Of a stretch of DNA of 35,767 bases, positions 7,475-15,200 are shown piece by piece. Position numbers and translations under genes: made by a program. The first letter of the stretch is position 1, and each line of letters begins with the position of its first letter. The stretch covers positions 351 to 36,117 of the forward strand of contig DQHR01000078.1 in assembly GCA_003531155.1 (NCBI GenBank), given 5' to 3'. Source of the DNA: Bacteroidales bacterium (GTDB taxonomy: Bacteria; Bacteroidota; Bacteroidia; Bacteroidales; Tenuifilaceae). Under the pieces are notes generated by a model that was not told where the DNA came from, did no database searches, and saw only the letters and a program-made list of their open reading frames with translations.

Positions 7475-10201
7475 CTATTCTGGGTTCTCTATTCTGACCG
7501 CCGAAAGTTTAAAAGGTGCAATTTTACTATAAGGATCAAGTTCATCACGGGTTAGCCTGTTTACTTGCGATTCGGAAAAATGCCAAGGCATAAATAGTTC
7601 ACCCTCAAGAACCTCATCGCTAACCTTGATAAATGTTTCAAGTTGTCCTCTTTTTGATCTAACAACCACTTTTTGTCCATTATTAACCTTTATTTTTGAG
7701 GCATCAATTGGGTTAATAAGCACATACGATTGATTAATAAAATCTCTAAGTGCCTTTGTTTTTCGGCTCATGGTACTAGAGTGGTAATGGTAAAGGATAC
7801 GTCCACTATTCAGTAGGAATGGGTATTCACTATCAACTCTTTCGTTTTGCTCCACATAATCAACAGGGAAAAGCTTGCCTTTACCTGTTGATGTGTTGAA
7901 TTTATCGATGTATAAGGTTGATGTTCCCGGATGATCTGATGTAGGACATGGCCACTGAATGCCATGCACCTCAATACGTTTGTGCGATATCCCTGCTAGT
8001 ATTGGTGTTACCATTGCCAATTCATCAAAAATTTCGGATTCGTCTTTGTAATTGGGCATAGGTTTTCCCATGCGTTTTGCTAACTCATGTAATATTTTCC
8101 AGTCTTCACGGGCTTCGCCGGGGCAGTCAACGGCCTTTCTTACCATTAAAACACGTCTATCGCTATTAACGAATGTTCCATTCTTCTCAGCCCAAGTCGA
8201 TGCCGGTAAAATGACATCAGCAAAACGAGTTGTTTCAGTATGGAATATATCTTGCACTACTAGGAAATCTAATTTTCTTAGGGCTTCTTCAGTATGGTTT
8301 AGGTTTGGATCGGTAAGCATTGGATTTTCTCCCATAATGAAAAGTCCTTTAACTTTACCTTCGTGCGCAGCTTTAACAATCTCAACCGTTGTCAATCCTG
8401 GTTTCGATGGCATCGACTCAAATGGAATACCCCAAATATCAGCGACTTTCCTTCGATTTTTTTCATCAGAAATAGGAATATACCCCGATAGCATATAAGG
8501 ATGACAACCCACATCGGTTGCTCCTTGTACATTGTTCTGCCCACGAGGTGGATCTATGCCGCACCTTTCGCGCCCAACCTGACCTGTAATGAGCATCATG
8601 TTTAGAAGACAGAAAACGTTATTTGTTCCGGTAACCTGTTGGCTCATTCCCATACCAGTTGCAATCATTGCTGTTGGTGCTTTTGCGTAAAGTTTTGCAG
8701 CAAGTACAATTTTATCAGCATCAACTCCAGTAATCTTTTCAACATATTCGGGGGTATATTTGCTCGTTAGCTGTTCCAAAACTTTGAATGCCTCCATTCC
8801 ATCCTCTACACGCTCCTTGATAAAATTGATATTGTGCCAACCATTAGTAATGATAACATGAACAATTCCGTTAAGCAATGCCACATCTGTTCCAAGTTTT
8901 GGTTGTAGCCATATGCTTGCGTACCTGGCAATTGGAGTCCATTTAGGATCGATAACTATAATTTTTTGGCCCTTTGTTGCTCCTTTTTTAACATAGGTAG
9001 CAGTAATTGGGTGTGTATCAATAATGTTATTTCCGATGATAAGGAGACAATCTGTTGTTTCAAAATCTTCAATGGGGTTACTTCCAGCCCCATCGCCAAT
9101 AGATTTGAGCATTGCAGTAACAGTTGAGGCATGGCAAAGACGAGTACAATAATCGATATTATTGGTGCCAAAGGCTGTTCTAATAAATTTTTGGAAGATA
9201 TAGTTATCTTCATTGGTGCACTTTGCCGATGCATAACCTGCAAGAGCATCAGCACCAAATTCATTTTTTATTGAAGTGAACTTTGATGCGATCAGATTTA
9301 AAGCCTCGTCCCAAGTAGATTCTATGAACTCTCCATTTTTTTTAATTAAAGGCTTTGTAAGCCTTTCGGTGCTGTGAACGAACTCGTAACCGAATCGACC
9401 TTTAACGCATAGCCTACCATCATTTGGCGATACTCCCTCAACCCCGTTGCTTCTAACAATCTTGCCATCCTGAACTAGCAGTTCAATTTGACAACCAACA
9501 CCGCAGTATGGACAGGTTGTTATTATTTTTCTTGCAACTTTATCAAGTTTAATAACCTCTCTGTTAGGTTTTTCAACAATTGCTCCTGTTGGGCAAAGTT
9601 GAATGCATTCACCACAACCATCGCACTCGCTTTCGCCCCAAACACCATTTCCCGCAATGATGTATGAGTTTATTCCTCTATCAGTAAATGATAATACGTT
9701 TTTACCTTGAACTTCATCACAGGCTTTTATGCACCTAAAGCATTTGATGCACTTTGATGGATCGTAGGTTAGAACAGGAGAACTTTTATCGGGCTGAAAT
9801 TTTAGGTTTTGCCATATAGGTTTGAAAAACCTATCTTCAGGCTTGTTAAGACCATAACGAAACATCAAATCACGAAGTTCATCGCTATAGGTATTATCAT
9901 AGGAGTCGTTATGCTCGCTAAGCAAATAATCTAAAAGATATTTTCGGGTTTGCTCAAGTTCATCATCGAAGGCAGTTATTATCATACCCTCATCAACCTT
10001 TACTGTACACGACGCAACTAATCCTCTGGTTCCTTCAATTTTGACAAGGCACAAGCGACAAGCCCCTGTTGCTGAAAGCTTATGATGATAGCAAAGACTT
10101 GGGATGTTAAACCCATTCTCGCGAGCTACCTTTAACAAGTTTGAGCCCCAAGGAGCAGAAACCTGTTTGTCATCAATTGTGAATTTAACTGATTGACTCA
10201 T
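7475..10201 (-). CDS. NAD-dependent formate dehydrogenase, molybdopterin (alpha) subunit
   Basis: A 908-residue FdsA/FdhA-type catalytic subunit. It starts with a [2Fe-2S] domain (Cys37, 48, 51, 65), then two [4Fe-4S] motifs (Cys151/154/157/161 and Cys193/196/199/203), then the molybdopterin oxidoreductase domain with its own [4Fe-4S] motif (Cys230/233/237 and Cys265). The likely metal ligand is Cys356 in DYCTRLCHAST, encoded by TGC, so this is a cysteine and not a selenocysteine enzyme. The molydopterin-dinucleotide-binding domain fills the C-terminus. Reaction: formate + NAD+ to CO2 + NADH, or the reverse. The His-Cys3 cluster site expected near residue 97 (LLSEHNDSYDNTYSDEL) keeps the His but has no cysteines. 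It follows the beta subunit by 5 bp. No fdhD/fdsC sulfurtransferase or fdsD gene is adjacent. A bifurcating (ferredoxin plus NAD) enzyme is possible. Confidence 0.9.
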   Translation of the reverse strand: MSQSVKFTIDDKQVSAPWGSNLLKVARENGFNIPSLCYHHKLSATGACRLCLVKIEGTRGLVASCTVKVDEGMIITAFDDELEQTRKYLLDYLLSEHNDSYDNTYSDELRDLMFRYGLNKPEDRFFKPIWQNLKFQPDKSSPVLTYDPSKCIKCFRCIKACDEVQGKNVLSFTDRGINSYIIAGNGVWGESECDGCGECIQLCPTGAIVEKPNREVIKLDKVARKIITTCPYCGVGCQIELLVQDGKIVRSNGVEGVSPNDGRLCVKGRFGYEFVHSTERLTKPLIKKNGEFIESTWDEALNLIASKFTSIKNEFGADALAGYASAKCTNEDNYIFQKFIRTAFGTNNIDYCTRLCHASTVTAMLKSIGDGAGSNPIEDFETTDCLLIIGNNIIDTHPITATYVKKGATKGQKIIVIDPKWTPIARYASIWLQPKLGTDVALLNGIVHVIITNGWHNINFIKERVEDGMEAFKVLEQLTSKYTPEYVEKITGVDADKIVLAAKLYAKAPTAMIATGMGMSQQVTGTNNVFCLLNMMLITGQVGRERCGIDPPRGQNNVQGATDVGCHPYMLSGYIPISDEKNRRKVADIWGIPFESMPSKPGLTTVEIVKAAHEGKVKGLFIMGENPMLTDPNLNHTEEALRKLDFLVVQDIFHTETTRFADVILPASTWAEKNGTFVNSDRRVLMVRKAVDCPGEAREDWKILHELAKRMGKPMPNYKDESEIFDELAMVTPILAGISHKRIEVHGIQWPCPTSDHPGTSTLYIDKFNTSTGKGKLFPVDYVEQNERVDSEYPFLLNSGRILYHYHSSTMSRKTKALRDFINQSYVLINPIDASKIKVNNGQKVVVRSKRGQLETFIKVSDEVLEGELFMPWHFSESQVNRLTRDELDPYSKIAPFKLSAVRIENPE

Positions 10202-10206
10202 GAATT

Positions 10207-11457
10207 CTAAAATTTATTAATGAGTTCATTGGCAAAATTTACCCAAAGGCTCTTTAATGGCAGAATTGGTGATTGTCCTAATGGGCATAGCGACGTTTTT
10301 GCCATTATTTCAGCCTGCTGAATTATGTTGATAAAGGTTGATTCTCTTTCCTTTGGCTCCATCTCTTGAATTCTCTCTGTTATATTAAGAATTTGTGCTG
10401 TTCCTAATCGGCATGGAATACATTTCCCGCAACTTTCGTGCTTAAAAAAGTCGAGAATTGATGTAAGCATTTCCAATAAATCTCTCGTTTCGTTCATCAC
10501 TACAACTGCACCAGAACCGAGCGTGAGCCCTTGCTCTTTGAGCGAATCAAAATCGAGTGGGAGGTTTAAATGATTAATTGAGGCAAAAGTACCAGCGGCT
10601 CCACCAATAAGTATCGATTTTATTGAATTTCCATTAACACCACCACCAAATTCGTTAATAAGATCTATAAGAGTTATGCCCATATCAACTTCATAGTAAC
10701 CCGGACGTTTCACATCACCGCTTAAACAGAATATTTTTGTTCCAGGTGATTTTGATGTGCCAAAACTCTTATACCAATCGGCTCCATATAAGATAATGGG
10801 AGCAAAATTTGCTAGCGTTTCAACATTATTAATAAGTGTAGGATGATCCCATAAACCTTTTTGTGCAGGGAATGGGGGTTTTATTCTTGGGTATCCTCGC
10901 TTTCCTTCGAGCGATTCAATAAGCGTGAGTTCCTCGCCACAAAGATACGAACCAGCACCTGGCTTAACCTCTAGCGTAAAGCTAAAATCAGTATTCAGAA
11001 TATTTTCACCTATAAATCCCTTCTTTTCGGCTTGTTTTATTGCTATATTAAGTCTTTCAATGCTCAAATGGTATTCACCCCTTACATATATATAGCCTAC
11101 GCTTGCTCCAACGCTCCATGCTGCAATAAGCATTCCTTCGATAAGATTATGAGGGTCTGTTTCCATTATAATCCTATCCTTAAAGGTTCCGGGTTCGCCT
11201 TCATCAGCATTACATACAATGTATTTTAAGCACTCAATACAGGTTTGAGCTGTTGATTTTTCTTTAGTACCGGTTGGGAAACCGGCTCCACCTCTTCCCC
11301 TTAAGCCAGAATCGATAATGATTTCTGAAATGTCCGATGGAGACATGGTAAGCGCTTTGGCAAAGGCTTGGTATCCGCCGCACTGAATGTACTCGTCGAT
11401 ACTTTCGGGGTTTATCAACCCCGAGTTACGAAGTGCTATTCTTTTCTCTTGAATCAT
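10207..11457 (-). CDS. Formate dehydrogenase flavoprotein (beta) subunit, NuoF-like
   Basis: A 416-residue NuoF/FdsB/HndC-like subunit that carries FMN, the NAD(H) site and one [4Fe-4S] cluster. Visible: GLRGRGGAGFPTGTK (nucleotide-binding glycine loop), CNADEGEPGTFKDR (FMN site), GAGSYLCGEELTLIESLEGK, and the cluster motif SCGKCIPCRLGT with Cys343/346/349 plus Cys391. It lacks both the N-terminal thioredoxin-like extension found in FdsB and the C-terminal ferredoxin extension found in many HndC/HydB proteins. The start codon overlaps the stop of the gamma-subunit gene by 4 bp (ATGA), showing translational coupling. A subunit of a hydrogenase or complex I is unlikely because the partner downstream is a formate dehydrogenase. 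Confidence 0.92.
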   Translation of the reverse strand: MIQEKRIALRNSGLINPESIDEYIQCGGYQAFAKALTMSPSDISEIIIDSGLRGRGGAGFPTGTKEKSTAQTCIECLKYIVCNADEGEPGTFKDRIIMETDPHNLIEGMLIAAWSVGASVGYIYVRGEYHLSIERLNIAIKQAEKKGFIGENILNTDFSFTLEVKPGAGSYLCGEELTLIESLEGKRGYPRIKPPFPAQKGLWDHPTLINNVETLANFAPIILYGADWYKSFGTSKSPGTKIFCLSGDVKRPGYYEVDMGITLIDLINEFGGGVNGNSIKSILIGGAAGTFASINHLNLPLDFDSLKEQGLTLGSGAVVVMNETRDLLEMLTSILDFFKHESCGKCIPCRLGTAQILNITERIQEMEPKERESTFINIIQQAEIMAKTSLCPLGQSPILPLKSLWVNFANELINKF

Positions 11458-11924
11458 TTCTGTGCGTTTTGCTCTGATATTACTATTTCTTCAATGATTG
11501 ATTCAATCTTCTGGGGAGTGAGATTGCCATATATTTCTTTATTAATCATCATGCAAGGCGACTGGTTACACTGTCCCAAGCATTCTACTTTCTCAATGGT
11601 GAATAGGTTTGCGCTGTCGGGCCTAGCACTAATCTTTACTTTTACTGCATCATAGATTGATTGGCTTCCCAGCATTCCACATATAGGCGATTTACATACT
11701 TGTATAACGAATTTTTTTCTTGGGTTCAAACTTAGCATGCTATAATACCCAACTATGCCATAGATTTGAGCCAATGGGAGATTAATATGGGTTGCCACCT
11801 TTTTTAGAGATTCTTCAGAAAGATAATTCTGAGGGTCGTGATTCTGAATCTCGTGAAGAATTTCAATAACGGAATCCCTTCGTTTGGGGTATTTTTTGAG
11901 AATTGTAGTTACATCCATTTTCAC
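11454..11924 (-). CDS. Formate dehydrogenase gamma subunit, NuoE-like [2Fe-2S] protein
   Basis: A 156-residue thioredoxin-like ferredoxin of the NuoE/FdsG/HndA family. The four cluster ligands are Cys77 and Cys82 (CKSPIC) and Cys115 and Cys119 (CLGQC), followed by the usual CMMIN segment. An N-terminal helical region (YLSEESLKKVATHINLPLAQ then YGIVGYYSM) is typical. It passes electrons between the FMN of the beta subunit and the rest of the complex. The ATG at 11924 is preceded by a good Shine-Dalgarno sequence (AGGAG, 5 bases upstream). It is the first gene of the operon; gene order gamma-beta-alpha equals that of fdsGBA. Confidence 0.92.
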   Translation of the reverse strand: MKMDVTTILKKYPKRRDSVIEILHEIQNHDPQNYLSEESLKKVATHINLPLAQIYGIVGYYSMLSLNPRKKFVIQVCKSPICGMLGSQSIYDAVKVKISARPDSANLFTIEKVECLGQCNQSPCMMINKEIYGNLTPQKIESIIEEIVISEQNAQK

Positions 11925-11940
11925 TCCTATTAATTTTCAA

Positions 11941-11969
11941 AAGATAGTGAAAAATGACATCCATGTCAA
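11941..11969 (-). promoter_or_regulatory. Candidate promoter with overlapping palindromic operator for the formate dehydrogenase operon
   Basis: On the minus strand TTGACA (complement of 11964-11969) lies exactly 17 bases from TATCTT (complement of 11941-11946), itself running into TTG, which also resembles the Bacteroidota -33 TTG / -7 TAnnTTTG pattern. A perfect palindrome TGACAT-CC-ATGTCA (11955-11968) overlaps the -35/-33 part and the spacer, 31 bp before the start codon. The position suits a repressor or Crp/Fnr-type regulator. The promoter is inferred from sequence only. Confidence 0.45.
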
Positions 11970-12029
11970 CTATTATATATTGAGACAAATCAACGCTTAT
12001 AGTAATTCTTTTTAGAAAAGGTTAACTAT

Positions 12030-12091
12030 TATAAATAAAAAACTTTCTCAAGTAGAACGAGCTACTTAAGAAAGTTAGGCCATACAACCTT
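12030..12091 (-). repeat. 62-bp direct repeat, copy 1
   Basis: 61 of 62 bases are identical to 22646-22707; the only difference is G at 12061 versus A at 22677 in the hairpin loop. Same orientation in both copies. It contains a complete terminator hairpin for the minus strand plus a conserved flank (complement of TTAGGCCATACAACCTT) that is not needed for termination. Confidence 0.95.
12032..12076 (-). terminator. Rho-independent terminator within repeat copy 1
   Basis: 12041-12055 pairs with 12062-12076 over 15 bp. The single plus-strand C/A mismatch (12049/12068) becomes a G-U pair in minus-strand RNA, and the T-rich tail (TTTTTTATTTA) also lies on the minus-strand side, so it acts on leftward transcription. 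No gene ends immediately upstream; the nearest is the 1910-residue gene at 12251. Confidence 0.8.
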
Positions 12092-12207
12092 CGCAGAAGA
12101 GCAAGTTTGTATGCACAGACTGCTAAAATATAACGAATGAAGCGACAGCCTGAATCGTTGTATTTCTTTTTTATTTATGGACTTCGCTAATTTGAGTGGC
12201 ATGAATA

Positions 12208-12240
12208 ATAGCAAAGGCTAATTTTAATAGCCTTTGCTAT
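12208..12240 (-). terminator. Stem-loop after the 1910-residue gene
   Basis: A perfect 12-bp stem ATAGCAAAGGCT / AGCCTTTGCTAT (12208-12219 with 12229-12240) with a 9-base loop lies 10 bp after the stop codon of the minus-strand gene. The tail on the minus strand is T-rich only in part (TATTATTC), so it may be a weak terminator or an mRNA 3'-end stabiliser backed up by the stronger hairpin in the 62-bp repeat. Confidence 0.6.
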
Positions 12241-12250
12241 GTATAATGAA

Positions 12251-15200
12251 TTATTGTTTTATAATCATTTTTGTTTTAATACTATTCCCTGAAGTGATTC
12301 TTATAAAATATGAGCCAGGTTTAAATCTAGATATGTTGAAATCTCCTGAAGTACCTATTATTAAATCTTTTAATAATGTAACTCCTAGAATATTTAATAT
12401 TTCAACCCGACATCCATTTTCAACTGCGTTTATGAGTAGTAGTTTAAAAGAACCATCTGTTGGATTTGGGAAAACATTAAAATCGAGTCCCTTTTGAATG
12501 TAATTGTTATTGCTAGTAGTATCAGTAACCTCTGGTGCTTTATAAAACACACATTTATTATCGTACTGAAAAGGTTCATTATAGTTGGGCTGTATAATAA
12601 ATGACAAAAAACTACCTGTTTTACCTTCGAATCCATTTTTAAGCGCGATTTGTTCTGTAGCAATAAAACTTTCAGATTCACCTGCCTCGTAGGAAAGTAG
12701 AGGACTGCAATTTGCTCCAACTTCGAGGAAACGTGGAGCTAATGTGAAAATATTATCTTTAGTACAGATTTTTGCTGTACTAAAAAAAATACCCTTGCCA
12801 CCTGTATGACCCATATCACAGCGACTACCGTCTTTATCTAATTTTGTTGGATCTCCTGTATCTATACAAGGAGAATTGGCTAGTAAACTAAAATTCCAAT
12901 CAAATTTAGGGTCTACATTTTTATTACCAGTACCCCAGTTAATTTGAATCGGACCTGTAATCGATGATGTAATGTCTGAAAAGTTGATGTTGAGTTTTGT
13001 TGTTTCAGCTGAATTTCTTGTTCCAATTTTGCCTGTAATTATACTATTGGTGATATTTGTAGTCTCTGCATCTATTGTCAGTTCAGCAAAACCAGGTGCA
13101 TCTATTTCAACATATCTATTTTCAGAAATTGTTACATTATCTAGCATCATATTTGCATTACTGGATAGAATCCCCACGCCTTTGCCGTTAAAAACAATAT
13201 TGGGATCATTCAAATTATTAAAATCCACTCTTGCGCCAAGGGCACGATTATCAATAATTAAAACGTTTTTCAAAGACACACTTCCTCCTAAAATAAATAG
13301 CCCCCCGCCATATTCTGCATAATTTCCTAGTATGGAAACATTCGTAATCTTTGGAGATCCATAATAAATATTTATACCACCACCACCACCTTCTGTTCTA
13401 TTATCAGTAATAAGTAAATCTATCAATTCTGGGTTACTAAAATATGAATAAATACCTCCGCCTTTAAATAATGCTTTATTATAATGTCCACTTATGCTAA
13501 AGCCTTGTAGTACGGAGTTATTATTATCAAAAGTCACGGTGGGATTGTTATAACAAGATTCGGGTACATTAGGACCACTATCTTGATTAAGTGCAGATAT
13601 AATTGTATTTACAGGGCAGCCAGTTGCTTTTACGGATATTTTTTTAGAGCCAGAAAAAACAATATTTTCATTGTATGTACCTTCATCTACCTCAACTCGA
13701 TCGCCATCAGATGCCGCATCAATAGCCTCCTGTATTTTTTCAAAATCGGCTGGAACACGAATAATATTATCCTTTCTTTGGGTTATAATTATTTCATAAG
13801 GGCTATTAACAGCCTCGGGCGATTCAATAATCAATCTGCCCATTCTTTCAACATTAGTGTTATTTTCAGATACATTAAAAGTTATATAATTATCAGAATA
13901 GCCACTAGTTCCGCTAATAACTGATAACCAATCGCACTCGGAGCGTGCTGAATAGGTAATTTTTCCTGGAGTTGGAGCAGATGTGACTTGGAGTTTTATC
14001 GTTGTTGGATTCTTACTCTTTAAGAAGTTATTTACCGCTGTAATACTGAAACCCCTGCATAATATCTTGCAGTTTGCAGTTTTTTCACACCCAGTATAAT
14101 TATCTTTTACAGTGAAAGTTTGCTCGAAATTTGACAAATAATTAATGGTAATATCCTTCGTTCTAGCACCATTTGACCATTTATAGCTAAAATTACCCGA
14201 ACCTCCAGAAATTGTCGGAGTAATGATAGATGATTCTGTCCCATTTACATAATAAAAAGGATCTAAATTTATTTGAATATCATCGTATGTTACAACATCT
14301 ACCTGATCAGATGCACTAGTTCCATAGTTATCTCGTACAGTTAATGTATATTGCTTAGTTCCTACACCTGTTGATGAAACGGTTGGATTTTCATCAATAA
14401 TTGAACTTAAATTTGTGTCTGGATTCCATGTGTAATAATAAACCCCACTACCACCAGAAACTATTGGGTTAAACGTTTTTTTGCTGCCATCATTACATAG
14501 GTAGATAGTATTACCCGCATCAACCTGAATAGGAGGACAAACATGAAAATCTTTCTTAACCTCATAATCATCGTTTCTGTAAAATGAACTTGCATTACGA
14601 ACAATCAGTTTACAATTTTTCATTTTATCTCCAACTAAAATATCTATAGTCGAATTGTTACTATAGAAAACGTCATCGATAAACCAATCTATTTCATAAG
14701 GTTGAATTCCTCCCGTGATTTGCGGAGTAACAGTAACCGTATTGCCAATTTCATCGACATATACATAATTAATATTTTTTATGGCAAGTGGATTGTATAG
14801 GATGAACTCGGAGGTTTTTGAATACGTTTTCCAATAAGGCTCAAAATCAATATATCCTGTAACGTCAAGTGTGGCAGTAAATTTGTATGTGCCTGTTCTA
14901 TTTAATTCATCCTTTATTTCATCATTAAGAGTAATCCAAGTCATTGGTTCATTAGGATGTGTAAATTCGATAGGGGAGTTGGTCCACCATTTAAATCTAT
15001 AGTACAAAGAGCGATCGAAATATGTATAGTATCCTGGACTATAAAGTGAAAACTCACTTTGTACATTTGGAAAAGGTAAAATGTTAAAAACTCTACCTGA
15101 CAAGACGAACTTATCATCATAATACCATTTATTATAATATAGTACTATTTCACCATTAGGGGCATTTGGCGTTTTATATACATTAATCTCCTTTTGTGTA

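Larger units (their letters stand above)
11925..12250. other. Structured intergenic region between the formate dehydrogenase operon and the surface-protein operon
   Basis: 326 bp with no convincing gene. From left to right it contains the formate dehydrogenase promoter/operator, the first 62-bp repeat (12030-12091), a block able to fold on either strand, and the stem-loop that ends the 1910-residue gene. On the minus strand CATACAA and TTGTATG (complements of 12107-12113 and 12081-12087) can pair just upstream of the repeat's terminator hairpin, which would suit a small structured RNA. On the plus strand 12126-12136 pairs with 12155-12165 and is followed by CTTTTTT, resembling a second terminator. 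No promoter for either transcript is clear. Confidence 0.4.

Noticed and set aside
9134..9136. Possible selenocysteine at the formate dehydrogenase active site.
   Set aside because: The codon is TGC (Cys356), not TGA, and no selenocysteine insertion hairpin is required.
11032..11655. Several plus-strand frames opposite the formate dehydrogenase genes.
   Set aside because: They are antisense shadows of strongly recognisable genes, with no family resemblance of their own.
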